This document shows, piece after piece, positions 25,895 to 34,936 of a stretch of 64,000 nucleotides of DNA (positions are counted from its first letter, which is position 1; every line of letters starts with the position of its first letter). This DNA comes from Thermomonas brevis. GTDB lineage: Bacteria > Pseudomonadota > Gammaproteobacteria > Xanthomonadales > Xanthomonadaceae. The stretch lies in contig NZ_CP060711.1 of assembly GCF_014395425.1 (NCBI RefSeq), positions 3,348,001 to 3,412,000 of the forward strand. The letters are read 5' to 3'. The position numbers and the translations under genes were made by a program. The notes under the pieces were generated by a model, which made no database searches, was not told the origin of the DNA, and worked only from the letters and a program-made list of their open reading frames with translations.

Positions 25895-26137
25895 ATGACC
25901 CAGCCTCAGCGCCTTCGCCTCGTCTTTTCCGGCCTGATGTCCCTGTGGATGTCGCTGCTGATGACCGCCTTCGTGGTCTGGCTCAACCTCGGCTTCGATG
26001 CCGCCTATCTGCTGCACTGGCGGCACGCCTTCCTCGCCGCCTGGCCGGCCGCGTTCGCCATCGTCCTGCTGTTCGGGCCGACGGTGCAGCGGATCAGCGT
26101 GGCGATCGCGGGAGCCGGCGCAGCGGCCGACTCCTGA
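25895..26137 (+). CDS. DUF2798-family membrane protein
   Basis: 80 residues from ATG at 25895. Two membrane helices with the DUF2798 pattern: MSLWMSLLMTAFVVWLNLG, then RHAFLAAWPAAFAIVLLFGPTVQRI. The function of the family is unknown. The divergent LysR gene probably regulates it. Confidence 0.8.
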   Translation: MTQPQRLRLVFSGLMSLWMSLLMTAFVVWLNLGFDAAYLLHWRHAFLAAWPAAFAIVLLFGPTVQRISVAIAGAGAAADS

Positions 26138-26265
26138 TGCCGCGCGCGGCCTTATGGCAGGCACCGTCGCTCCGCTCGATTGCGGGAATCGCACGTCCTG
26201 GCCGGTGCGCAACGCCGCGCACCGGCTGCCTTACCATGCGCTTCCGCAACGGAAAGGGAAATCGC

Positions 26266-27096
26266 ATGGCATTCGCAGGACGCGCCGCGGCGCATTGGAT
26301 CGCCGCAATGTTGGCCGGATGGATGCTGGCGTCCTGCGCGCACGCGCCGGCCGCCGAAGAGGCCGCACCGCCGCCGCACGCCTCGTTCACGCTCGAATCC
26401 GCAGCGCTGCACGAGACCCGGCGGATCAACGTCTACCTGCCGCCCGCACAGGCGCCGGACCGGCGCTATCCCGTCGTCTACATGCTGGACGGCGGCGTGG
26501 CCGAGGATTTCCCGCACGTCGCCAACACCATCGACGCCGCGATCCGCGCGGATCGCATGGCGCCGGTGATCCTGGTCGGCATCGAGAACACCCAGCGGCG
26601 GCGCGACCTGACCGGGCCGACGTCGGTGGCCGAGGATCGCGAGATCGCGCCGGTGGTCGGCGGTTCCGCGCAGTTCCGCGCGTTCATCGCGGACGAGCTG
26701 ATCCCGCGGATCGAAGCGGCGTATCCCGCCAGCGGGCGGCGCGGCCTGATCGGCGAATCGCTGGCGGGACTGTTCGTGCTCGAAACGCTGTCCGCGTCGC
26801 CGGAGCTGTTCGACACCTGGATCGCGCTGGATCCGAGCCTGTGGTGGAACAGTGGCAAGCTGGCCGCGGACGCGCCCACGTGGCTGGCGGCGCATCCGCA
26901 CGCGCGCGGACGACTGTACGTGGGATGGGCGGAACCGGAAACGATCGGGCCCAACGTCGGCGTGCTGGAGCGCGCGCTGGCCAGCGCGCCCGCGAGCTTG
27001 GCGTGGCGGGTGGTGGCGCGTCCCGATCTGGATCACGGGACGATCTACCGCGCGCTGGCGCCCGAGGTGCTGCCGGCGATGTATCCGCCGGAGTGA
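26266..27096 (+). CDS. lipoprotein esterase of the esterase D/IroE-like family
   Basis: 276 residues from ATG at 26266 behind GGAAAGGG. Signal peptide with lipobox LASCAH near residue 24. Alpha/beta hydrolase fold: YPVVYMLDGG, nucleophile motif GESLAGLF near residue 165, a family-typical ALDPSLWWN, and DLDHGTIYRA near the C-terminus holding the probable catalytic His. Related enzymes hydrolyse acyl or siderophore esters; the substrate here is unknown. Located in the cell envelope. Not obviously in an operon. Confidence 0.8.
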   Translation: MAFAGRAAAHWIAAMLAGWMLASCAHAPAAEEAAPPPHASFTLESAALHETRRINVYLPPAQAPDRRYPVVYMLDGGVAEDFPHVANTIDAAIRADRMAPVILVGIENTQRRRDLTGPTSVAEDREIAPVVGGSAQFRAFIADELIPRIEAAYPASGRRGLIGESLAGLFVLETLSASPELFDTWIALDPSLWWNSGKLAADAPTWLAAHPHARGRLYVGWAEPETIGPNVGVLERALASAPASLAWRVVARPDLDHGTIYRALAPEVLPAMYPPE

Positions 27097-27126
27097 CGGC
27101 GGCCGGCGGCGCGCGCCGTCCCGCGA

Positions 27127-27684
27127 TCACGGCTTGCGCGTGTACTCCAGGCGCACCGCCAGCGTTTCCCTGCCGTCGCGCCGTTCGTAGTACTCGTGGC
27201 TGAAGTGGTCGGTATCGACCAGCCGCACCACTTCGCGCAGTGGGCTGGTGCCGCCCGGATGCGCCGGATCGGGCACGCGGCCGAGGAAGGTGTAGCTGGA
27301 GGTCTCGGCGTCAAAGCCGCCGCGCGCAACGATGGCGCCGTCGAAGTTCACGTCCATCCACAGGCTTTCGTACCGGCCGCTGGCGCCGTCGTAGCCGAGG
27401 TAGCCGAGCCCGTCGAACGGCGTGGCGGCGTCGATGTGCAGCTCCTGCCGCAGATGCCGCCCGCCCAGCACCGGCGCGAAGGTGGCGCGGCCGGCATCGA
27501 CCGCCGGCGGTTGGCCGGGCGCGGTCCAGAGCGTCTGCTTCACTTCCCAATGGCCGATCAGCATGTCCAGGCGCCGCAGTCCCGGATCGGCGGCGGGCTC
27601 CGCCGCGCGCGCGTGGGAGACGCCGAGACCGGCGGCGAGGAGAACAAGCGGGAGCAGGCGGCAGGCGCGCATCGGGCAATCCAT
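27127..27684 (-). CDS. exported DUF1579-family protein
   Basis: 185 residues from ATG at 27684 (or ATG at 27672). Signal peptide MRACRLLPLVLLAAGLGVSHARA. The mature part follows the DUF1579 pattern: LDMLIGHWEVKQTLW, LGGRHLRQEL, and DGLGYLGYDGASGRYESLWMD, a lipocalin-like beta barrel. Function unknown. It is convergent with the esterase gene and 57 bases after the XRE regulator gene on the same strand. Confidence 0.75.
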   Translation of the reverse strand: MDCPMRACRLLPLVLLAAGLGVSHARAAEPAADPGLRRLDMLIGHWEVKQTLWTAPGQPPAVDAGRATFAPVLGGRHLRQELHIDAATPFDGLGYLGYDGASGRYESLWMDVNFDGAIVARGGFDAETSSYTFLGRVPDPAHPGGTSPLREVVRLVDTDHFSHEYYERRDGRETLAVRLEYTRKP

Positions 27685-27741
27685 CGGGGAGGGAGGCGCC
27701 AGCCTGCGGATGCGCGCGCGGGCCGGCAATGACCTGCGAGG

Positions 27742-28533
27742 TCAAGCGTCGCCGCGCGCCAGCTCCGCGCAGACCTTCGCGGTGTGCACGTCGGCCGGGA
27801 ATGCGCATTCGATGCGCAGCCCTTCCAGGGTGACGTCGAACGGCATCGAGAAGGTGGTGATGGTTTCGAAGAACTGCAGCTCGCCCGCGCCGCTGCGGAA
27901 GCGCAGGGTCAGCACCGGGTCCGGCGCGCGGATGGCGGCGCGGCCCGGCGCCGGCACGTCCGGATAGCGCGAGATCGCTTCCAGCATCTTCCGCGGGGCG
28001 GGGTCGGTCGGCGCGGCGGCGATCTGCGCGTGCAGGTGGTGCAGGAACTTCTCCGCCACTTCGGGCCAGTTGACGATCACCGCGCGGAAGTCCTCGGGAT
28101 CGAACACCTGGTGAAGCAGGTTGGCGTGCCGGCTCTCGCGCCCGGCCATCAGCAGTCGGTTGACGCGCTGCGCCGCCGCGTTCGCCATCAGCACGTTCCA
28201 CTGGCGGTCGAGCACGAAGGCCGGGTACGGCTCCTGCTGCGCCAGGATCAGCTCCACTGCCTGCCGCATCCGCTCCAGCACCGGCGTTTCCCAGGCGTGC
28301 TCGGGATAGTCGGGCGCGTAGCCGGCGGCCAGCAGCAGCGCGTTGCGCTCGCGCAGCGGCATGTCCAGCACCGCGGCCACCCGCGCCAGCGCGTCGCGGC
28401 CGGGGCGTGCCTTGCCGGTTTCGATGCAGCTCAGGTGGCGCGCCGACATGTCCGCCGCCAGCGCCAGGTCGAGCTGGCTCAGCTTGCGCGCCGCGCGCCA
28501 TTCGCGCAGCAGCAAGCCGATGGGAGGAGGCAT
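27742..28533 (-). CDS. XRE-family regulator with MmyB-like ligand domain
   Basis: 263 residues from ATG at 28533 (ATG at 28551 is possible). N-terminal Cro/CI helix-turn-helix (LREWRAARKLSQLDLALAA, HLSCIETGKARPG), then the MmyB-like PAS-type ligand domain (AFVLDRQWNVLMANAAAQRV, VNRLLMAGRESRHANLLHQV). It is divergent from the VOC gene at 28651; such pairs often have the regulator acting on the neighbouring enzyme gene. The ligand is unknown. Confidence 0.87.
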   Translation of the reverse strand: MPPPIGLLLREWRAARKLSQLDLALAADMSARHLSCIETGKARPGRDALARVAAVLDMPLRERNALLLAAGYAPDYPEHAWETPVLERMRQAVELILAQQEPYPAFVLDRQWNVLMANAAAQRVNRLLMAGRESRHANLLHQVFDPEDFRAVIVNWPEVAEKFLHHLHAQIAAAPTDPAPRKMLEAISRYPDVPAPGRAAIRAPDPVLTLRFRSGAGELQFFETITTFSMPFDVTLEGLRIECAFPADVHTAKVCAELARGDA

Positions 28534-28650
28534 GGGCGGGCTGGGGGGCATCGGACGGGTGGCCTGCGGCGGCGGACGTCGCCGCATTATCTGTCGATTT
28601 CCTTCACGCCCGTCCGTCGTACAGTCGAACCCCCACGAAGGAGCAAGGCC

Positions 28651-29130
28651 ATGACCCCGAAGAACGCCATCTGCCTGTGGTACGACGGCGCCGCGCTGGA
28701 AGCCGCCACGTTCTACGCCGCCACCTTCCCGGACAGCGCGGTGGGCCGGGTGATGCACGCGCCGGGCGATTTCCCGTCCGGCCAGCAGGGCGACATCCTC
28801 ACCGTGGAGTTCACCGTGCTGGGCATCCCCTGCATCGGCCTCAACGGCGGGCCGGCGTTCAAGCACAGCGAGGCGTTCTCGTTCCAGGTCGCCACCGACG
28901 ACCAGGCCGAGACCGACCGCTACTGGGACGCCATCGTCGGCAACGGCGGCGAGGAAAGCGCCTGCGGCTGGTGCCGCGACAAGTGGGGCATCTCGTGGCA
29001 GATCTCGCCGCGCGCGCTGCTGGACGCGATCGTCGATCCCGACCGGGTCGCGGCCAAGCGTGCGTTCGACGCGATGATGACGATGCGCAAGATCGACATC
29101 GCCGCGATCGAGGCGGCGCGGCGGGGCTGA
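28651..29130 (+). CDS. VOC/PhnB-like protein
   Basis: 159 residues from ATG at 28651 behind AAGGAG. The 3-demethylubiquinone methyltransferase-like (PhnB) glyoxalase fold is clear: AICLWYDGAALEAATFYAAT, GIPCIGLNGGPAFKHSEAFS and ESACGWCRDKWGISWQISP. The family rarely has proven activity; annotation as a methyltransferase would be wrong. The divergent XRE/MmyB regulator probably controls it. Confidence 0.87.
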   Translation: MTPKNAICLWYDGAALEAATFYAATFPDSAVGRVMHAPGDFPSGQQGDILTVEFTVLGIPCIGLNGGPAFKHSEAFSFQVATDDQAETDRYWDAIVGNGGEESACGWCRDKWGISWQISPRALLDAIVDPDRVAAKRAFDAMMTMRKIDIAAIEAARRG

Positions 29131-29283
29131 GCGCGGCGGCGGGCCTGTCGCGCCATCGACGATTCGACGCGAGCGGCGAACGCCGTCGGCGACGGCGACT
29201 CGTCTTTCGCTTTCAGGCAAGCCGTTGCCCGCCGACTCGACGCCAGCGATCCACACTGGCGCTTCCGGCGGAGGAGCCGCGCT

Positions 29284-31194
29284 TCAGCCGACGTCCGAAC
29301 GACCGTTGTCGTCCCGGTCCTCGATCCGCACGAAGCCCTGCCGCTCCCAATCCTGGAGCTGGGCCATGTCGATCGGCCGGTGGCCGGCCAGCGCATCAAT
29401 GCCTTGTGGAGTGAGCCGCACCTGCACGATCCGGTCGCGGCCAGCGTGCTTGGCGGCGTACATCGCCGCGTCAGCCCAGCGGATGGTGTCGGAGAGCGAT
29501 CCCTGCCAGCCCGCCGCCAGCGGATGGCGGACCGCGCCGCCGGACAGGGTGATCGCGAAGGCGCCGCCCTCCCAGGCCACCGGCGCGTTGGCGACCGCGC
29601 GACGCAGGGCGCGCAGATCGCGCGCGAGCGCGGCGTCGTTGCGCGGCGCCAATACCAGCAGAAACTCCTCGCCGCCCCAGCGGTAGATGGCGTCGCCGTC
29701 GCCCATCGCCTGGCGCAGGCGGTCCACCACGGCCTTGAGCGCGGCGTCGCCGGCGGCGTGCCCGTACGCGTCGTTGACGGCCTTGAACTCGTCCACGTCG
29801 AGCAGGAGGACGCTCTTGCCGGCGTCGCGTTCCGGTGTGGCGGCGCTGGCGCGCACCTGGAATTCGTAGCGGCTGAAGGCGCCGGTGAGCGGATCGTGGC
29901 GCACGGCGTGCGAGAGGCGGTCGCGCTCCCGGTGCGCGCGCCGCCGGCTCAGGGACAGCAGGCCGGCGATGCAGGCGGCCAGCAGCGCGAGCGCGGCGAA
30001 CAGCGCCATCCGCAGCCGTTCCGCGCGTACCTGTGCGCGCTCCAGGCGCACCTGCGCCGCCAGCGATGCGATGCGCTGCTCCTGCGCTTCGGCGCGCTGC
30101 CTGGCTTCCAGTTCGGCGATCGCCCGGGTCTGTTCGCTGCGGAACAGGTGCGACCAGATCGCCTGCCGGCGCTCCAGCGACGCGACCGCCTCGGGCCAGG
30201 CGCTCTGCCTGCGAAGCGCATGGATCTCGCGGTCGAGGCCGTCGAGCACGTCGATCATCTGGCCCCGCCGTTCGAAGCTGGCGGTCGCTTCGCGCATCCC
30301 GCGCAGGCCCTCGGCGACGTCGCCGGCGGCGATGCGCGCCTGGCCGCGCAGCAGGTCGGCGCGAGTGCGGTAGTAAGCATTGTCCTGCCGTTCGGCGAGT
30401 TGCCGCAGCCGTTCCACCGCCCGCATCGCCTCGGCGGGCGGGGCCGTGGCGAGTTCGAGCGCCGCCCGGTTCGCGGCGATGCGCAGCGTGTTGAAGCCCG
30501 GCGCGCCGCGGGCGTCGATGCGGCCAGCCTCGTCGAGCGCTCGCTTCGCTTCGACGGTGCGCCCGAGTTGCAGCAGCGCCATTGCCCGCGCACCCAGCAG
30601 CGACACCGGATTGACCGACGCATCGGCGGGCGGGGCGGCCATGGCCAGGCCCATGTCGGCATAGCGCAGGGCGTCGTCCGGCCGCTCCATCGCGTTGTAC
30701 AGCTCGGCGATGGTGCCGAGCCGGTACAGCGTCGCCTGGCGGCTTCCGGAGGGCAGCCGCTTCGCCCACTTCAGCGCTTCCAGCTGGTGTTCGAGCGCGA
30801 GCCCGAAATGGCCGACGTCGAAATACAGGTTGCCGTACACGCGCTCCAGCGCCTCGCGCAGTTCGGGCGACGCCTGCGGACGGACGCGGCTGCGGACGGC
30901 GTTGAGCGCGTCCAGGCTGGCGTCGATGGCGGCATCGTCGTGGGTCGCGAAGATGCGCTCGATTTCCATCAGCTGCGCGGTGTCGCGGTCGCCGTTGGCT
31001 TCGGCGAGGCGGCGCAGCGAGTCCATGAAGGCCAGCCGCAACTCTCCGTGTTCGCTGACGGCGATTTCCGCGCGCAGGCGGTCGCGTTCGGCGGCGTAGG
31101 CCGACGACGGCGTCGTCGCGGGCGGAGGCGCGGCGACGGCGCTGCCGAGGGCGAGCAGGAGCGCGAACGCGGCGGCGAGGCGGCGCAGGTCCAT
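29284..31194 (-). CDS. exported TPR-type sensor with GGDEF diguanylate cyclase
   Basis: 636 residues from ATG at 31194. Signal segment MDLRRLAAAFALLLALGSAVAA, then a helical periplasmic region of TPR-like repeats (about 60-370), a coiled linker, one membrane helix (MALFAALALLAACIAGLLSL, near 410) and a cytoplasmic GGDEF domain (about 440-590) with GGEEF near 506. No RxxD inhibitory site (GDGD). It should make c-di-GMP in response to a periplasmic signal or protein interaction. ATG at 31257 would add 21 residues; the signal peptide argues for 31194. Confidence 0.9.
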   Translation of the reverse strand: MDLRRLAAAFALLLALGSAVAAPPPATTPSSAYAAERDRLRAEIAVSEHGELRLAFMDSLRRLAEANGDRDTAQLMEIERIFATHDDAAIDASLDALNAVRSRVRPQASPELREALERVYGNLYFDVGHFGLALEHQLEALKWAKRLPSGSRQATLYRLGTIAELYNAMERPDDALRYADMGLAMAAPPADASVNPVSLLGARAMALLQLGRTVEAKRALDEAGRIDARGAPGFNTLRIAANRAALELATAPPAEAMRAVERLRQLAERQDNAYYRTRADLLRGQARIAAGDVAEGLRGMREATASFERRGQMIDVLDGLDREIHALRRQSAWPEAVASLERRQAIWSHLFRSEQTRAIAELEARQRAEAQEQRIASLAAQVRLERAQVRAERLRMALFAALALLAACIAGLLSLSRRRAHRERDRLSHAVRHDPLTGAFSRYEFQVRASAATPERDAGKSVLLLDVDEFKAVNDAYGHAAGDAALKAVVDRLRQAMGDGDAIYRWGGEEFLLVLAPRNDAALARDLRALRRAVANAPVAWEGGAFAITLSGGAVRHPLAAGWQGSLSDTIRWADAAMYAAKHAGRDRIVQVRLTPQGIDALAGHRPIDMAQLQDWERQGFVRIEDRDDNGRSDVG

Positions 31195-31444
31195 GCGCCC
31201 GATGAAACCGATGGCGCAGCCGGCGTCGCCCGCGCGTGTTCCCTGGTTACCCTTCATGCGCGCTCTTGCTTCCGTCTCTCTGGCCGAATCGTGTCGCGGA
31301 CGGAGCAATGTAGGGAATGCGCGGGCCGGCGTCGACCCGGCGCGGCGGTCGCGCTGTCCTGCAAACGGGAGGGATGTCGATGTCGTTCTCGGAGCGCGTG
31401 CTGGCGCATGCGCGGAAGGTGCGGCTTCCGTCGCGCTGCGCGCG

Positions 31445-32107
31445 TCAGTCTCGATCCGGTGCCCCAAGCGGGAAGTAGGAGCGGAACGGCCGCGCCTCGT
31501 CCACTGCGCGCTTGACCGAGGGCCGCGCCAGCAGGCGCTCACGGTAGGCACGCACGTTGGCGAAGCGCGCGTCGATCGGGTGTGTCCAGTCGGCATAGAA
31601 CAGGAACGGCGCGGCGCCGCAGTCGGCCATCGTGAATTGTTCGCCGCAGGCCCAGGTGCGGTTGGCCATGCGCATGTCCAGCCAGGCGTACGCGGTTTCC
31701 AGCATCTTGCGGGCCTCGTTCACGCCGTAGGGATCGCGGTCGGCTTCCGGGCGGAGCACGTCGAAGACGAATTTCTGCTGCGGCGTGGAGACGTAGTTGT
31801 CGAAGACGCGGTCGAGCATCCGCACCTCCAGCGCGGCGTCGCCGTCGTCTGGGATCAGCCGGACCGGGCCGGGATGGCGCAGTTGCAGGTATTCGATGAT
31901 GCAACTCGCTTCGAGCACGGTGCGGTCGCCGTCCGCCAGCACCGGGAAGCGCTTCATCGGCCACAGTTCGGCCAGCTCGGCGCCGTTCTGCGGGTCTTCG
32001 AGGTTGCGGTAGTCGAACGGCGTGCCGTTCTCGTACAGCGCCACCAGCGCCTTCTGGGAGTAGGACGAGAACGGATGGGCGTACAGGCGGGGGCGGGCAG
32101 GGGTCAT
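31445..32107 (-). CDS. glutathione S-transferase family protein
   Basis: 220 residues. Thioredoxin-fold N-terminal part: LYAHPFSSYSQKALVALYEN with the SYSQ motif that would bind the thiol, and the glutathione-binding LEASCIIEYLQ. The C-terminal helical domain contains TWACGEQFTMADCGAAPFLFYA, the usual N-cap box. It conjugates or reduces with glutathione; substrate unknown. It is divergent from the ABC transporter genes at 32259. Confidence 0.87.
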   Translation of the reverse strand: MTPARPRLYAHPFSSYSQKALVALYENGTPFDYRNLEDPQNGAELAELWPMKRFPVLADGDRTVLEASCIIEYLQLRHPGPVRLIPDDGDAALEVRMLDRVFDNYVSTPQQKFVFDVLRPEADRDPYGVNEARKMLETAYAWLDMRMANRTWACGEQFTMADCGAAPFLFYADWTHPIDARFANVRAYRERLLARPSVKRAVDEARPFRSYFPLGAPDRD

Positions 32108-32198
32108 GGCGGTCTCCGGCGGGATTCGAGGGTACGACGAGCGGGCGCGCCGGGATTCGACACCGGGCGTCCCCGGAGGACCCCTGCCGAATGACCTA

Positions 32199-32226
32199 TT
32201 GTTTAGGTGTTATACATCACTAACAT
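32199..32226 (+). promoter_or_regulatory. predicted promoter of the 32259 ABC operon
   Basis: TTGTTT (32199-32204), a 16-base spacer, and TAACAT (32221-32226) lie in an unusually AT-rich patch 33 bases before the start codon of the ATPase gene. Hexamers match the sigma70 consensus only in part. Confidence 0.45.
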
Positions 32227-32258
32227 ACCAAATCATCTAGGCAGGCAAGGCGGATGGG

Positions 32259-33143
32259 ATGGCACTGGAACTGGCGCTGGAAGGCGTGGGCTACCGCTAT
32301 CGCGGAGGACACGAGGCGGTGGCGGGCGTGGATCTGGCGATGGCGCCGGGGATCGTGGGGCTGCTGGGGCCGAACGGTGCCGGCAAGTCGACCCTGATGC
32401 GGGTGTTGTCCACGCTGTCGAAGGCCACCGCCGGCCGGGTGCTGTGGCGCGGCGAGGACATCGCCCGCAAGCCCGACGCGCTGCGCCGCGAGCTGGGTTA
32501 CCTGCCGCAGGACTTCGGCGTGTACGAGGCGCTGTCGGCGCGCGAGTTCCTCGCCTTCCTGGCGGCGGTGAAGGGGCTGCCGGCGCGCGCGTCGGTGGCG
32601 CGCGTGGACGAATGCCTGGCGATGGTGGGGCTGGAGGACGTGGCGGATCGCCGGCTGGGCGGCTATTCCGGCGGCATGCGCCAGCGCGTCGGCATTGCCC
32701 AGGCGCTGCTCAACGATCCGAAGCTGCTGATCGTCGACGAGCCCACGGTCGGGCTGGACCCGGAGGAGCGCGTGCGCTTCCGCCACCTGCTGGCGGAGCT
32801 GGCCGGCGAGCGGCTGGTGATCCTCTCGACCCACATCGTCTCCGACATCGAGGCCAGCGCCGGCATGCTGGCGGTGATGGCCGGCGGGCGCCTGCGCTTC
32901 CACGGCAGCCCGGAAGCACTGATGGCCGACGCCGAAGGCCATGTGTGGCAGATGACCATCGACGCCGAACGCCTGGCCGATGCGCGCGCGCGCCTGCGCA
33001 TCAGCCGCGCGCAGCGCCGCGTGCACGGCGTGGAGCTGCGGGTGGTGGGCGCGGAAGCGCCGTCGGCGGACGCGGTGCCGGTGGCGGCCGACCTGGAGGA
33101 TGCCTACCTGTGGCTGCTCCACCGCAGCGGGGCGCAGGCGTGA
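32259..33143 (+). CDS. ABC transporter ATP-binding protein
   Basis: 294 residues. Complete ABC ATPase: Walker A GPNGAGKST (near 38-46), Q-loop LPQDF, signature YSGGMRQR, Walker B LLIVDEPTVGLDP and the switch His in LSTH. The C-terminal extension (DAEGHVWQMTIDAERL and following) is typical of gliding/bacitracin-type exporters. The next gene starts within its stop codon (GTGA overlap), so the two form an operon. Cargo unknown. Confidence 0.92.
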   Translation: MALELALEGVGYRYRGGHEAVAGVDLAMAPGIVGLLGPNGAGKSTLMRVLSTLSKATAGRVLWRGEDIARKPDALRRELGYLPQDFGVYEALSAREFLAFLAAVKGLPARASVARVDECLAMVGLEDVADRRLGGYSGGMRQRVGIAQALLNDPKLLIVDEPTVGLDPEERVRFRHLLAELAGERLVILSTHIVSDIEASAGMLAVMAGGRLRFHGSPEALMADAEGHVWQMTIDAERLADARARLRISRAQRRVHGVELRVVGAEAPSADAVPVAADLEDAYLWLLHRSGAQA

Positions 33144-34690
33144 GCGCGCCGCGTGCGGTCGCCGCGGTGCTGGCCGCGGACCTGCGCCAGCGCCTGCGCA
33201 CGCCGCGCTTCTGGCTGGTGGTGGCCGGGCTGGCAGCGCTGATGTGGTGGTGCTTTCCCGCCGCGAGCGAAGCCTACCTGACCGTGTCGGTCGGCGACGG
33301 CATGCGCGGGCGCTATTCCAGCGCATGGATCGGCATGGTCGCCGCGCTGATGTACAGCGTCACGCTGTCGCTGGCGGGTTTCTACCTGGTGCGCGGCACG
33401 CTGGTGCGCGACTTCGAGACGCGCACCTGGCAGCTGCTGGTCGCCACCACCATGAGCCGCGGCGCCTACCTGTGGGCGAAGTGGCTGAGCCATCTCGTGG
33501 TGCTGCTGCTGGTGATGGCGGGCGGGCTGATCGTCGGCTTGGCCGCGCAGTGGCTGCGCGCGGAAGACCTGCGCATCGACCTGCTCGAACTGGTCAAGCC
33601 GGTGCTGGTGCTGACCGTGCCCTCGCTGGCGCTGACGTCCGCGCTGGCGGTGTGGTTCGACATGGTGCCGTGGCTGCGGCGCAGCGCCGGCAACGTGCTG
33701 TTCTTCGTGCTGTACGTGGCGCTGGTGGCGATGGGCACGTCGCAGGCCGACCAGCGGCCGGGCGCGGCGGTGCCGTTCCCCGGCGATCCGCACGGACTGC
33801 TGCTGGCTGAGCACGACTTGTCGCGCGACTGGCCGGCGATCGATGCGGGCAAGGAACTCGGCCTGAGCATCGGCACGCAGTCGCTGGAGGGCAAGCGGCC
33901 GGTGCTGCTGGAATGGCCGCGCTGGACGCCGGACGCGGGCGGGCTGCGCGCACGCGGCTTCTGGTTCGGCTTGGCGCTGGTGTTGCTGGCAATGGCGGTG
34001 CCGCTGCTGGACCGCTGCGCCGCGCACGTGGGCAGCCCCGGCAAGGCGCGCGGCGACGGTGCGCGGCTGCGCTGGCTGGAGGCGCTGCTGACGCCGCTGC
34101 AACGCGGGCCGTTCGGCGTGCTGGTCGCGGCGGAGCTGCGGCTGGTGCTGCGCCCGCGACGGGCCTGGTGGTGGCTGCTGTTGCTGGTCGCGCTGGGCGT
34201 GCAGGCATTCGCGCCGGCCAAGGCGATGGCGGTCGCGATGATCGGCGCATGGGTGCTGGCGCTGGACGTGTTCGCCCGGTTGATCCTGCGCGAACGCGAG
34301 ACGCGCACGGCGGCGCTGGTGTTCACTGCGCCGGGCATGCGCCTGCGGCTGCTGGCGGTGCGCGCGGCCGTCGGCATCGGCCTGGCGTGGGCGCTGGTGC
34401 TGCCCGCGTTGCTGCGGCTGGCGCTGTCGCAGCCATCGGCCGCGCTCGCCACGCTGGTCGCCGGGTTGTCGATTGCGCTGTGGGGGCTGGCGACCGGCGC
34501 GCTGTTCCGCAACGGCCGGCTGTTCGAACTGCTGCTGCTGGCCGCGGCCTACGTCGGCGCGCAGGGCGCGCTGGTGCTGAACGTGGTCGTCGATCCGATG
34601 GCGACCCTGCGCTGGCACCTGTTCGCGCTGCCGGTGGCGGCGGTCATGCTGGCGCTGGGGTGGCGTAAGCCGGAGGCGTTCGCGCACTGA
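33140..34690 (+). CDS. ABC transporter permease, double-domain
   Basis: 516 residues from GTG at 33140, overlapping the ATPase stop by four bases. About twelve membrane segments in two halves, for example MVAALMYSVTLSLAGFYLV and LVMAGGLIVGLAAQWL in the first and WWWLLLLVALGVQAF in the second, separated by a large hydrophilic loop (about 195-260). This is the ABC-2 type exporter subunit paired with the upstream ATPase. Such double permeases need only one ATPase gene, acting as a dimer. Confidence 0.85.
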   Translation: MSAPRAVAAVLAADLRQRLRTPRFWLVVAGLAALMWWCFPAASEAYLTVSVGDGMRGRYSSAWIGMVAALMYSVTLSLAGFYLVRGTLVRDFETRTWQLLVATTMSRGAYLWAKWLSHLVVLLLVMAGGLIVGLAAQWLRAEDLRIDLLELVKPVLVLTVPSLALTSALAVWFDMVPWLRRSAGNVLFFVLYVALVAMGTSQADQRPGAAVPFPGDPHGLLLAEHDLSRDWPAIDAGKELGLSIGTQSLEGKRPVLLEWPRWTPDAGGLRARGFWFGLALVLLAMAVPLLDRCAAHVGSPGKARGDGARLRWLEALLTPLQRGPFGVLVAAELRLVLRPRRAWWWLLLLVALGVQAFAPAKAMAVAMIGAWVLALDVFARLILRERETRTAALVFTAPGMRLRLLAVRAAVGIGLAWALVLPALLRLALSQPSAALATLVAGLSIALWGLATGALFRNGRLFELLLLAAAYVGAQGALVLNVVVDPMATLRWHLFALPVAAVMLALGWRKPEAFAH

Positions 34691-34936
34691 CGAGTGCGTT
34701 GTGCCGCCCTGGTCAGCCGTGATCTCTTCGGCAGGACGAGAACGGATGGACGTACGGGGAGGGCAAGGGGGCACATGTGTGTCTCCGTGGGGTTCCCGCA
34801 TGCGACGAACGGCGTGGATGGAAATCAACGCCGGGAGCTGGGAATGTCACCCTGCCGTGGACTGGGCCGGGCCGGATGGTGGCATGGCCGCGATCCATGC
34901 AGAATGCGGAATCCCCTCTTCGGATTGCCAGCCGCG

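Noticed and set aside
32211..32216. TATACA as the -10 of the 32259 operon
   Set aside because: The nearest upstream -35-like hexamer is only six bases away; TAACAT with TTGTTT fits the spacing better.
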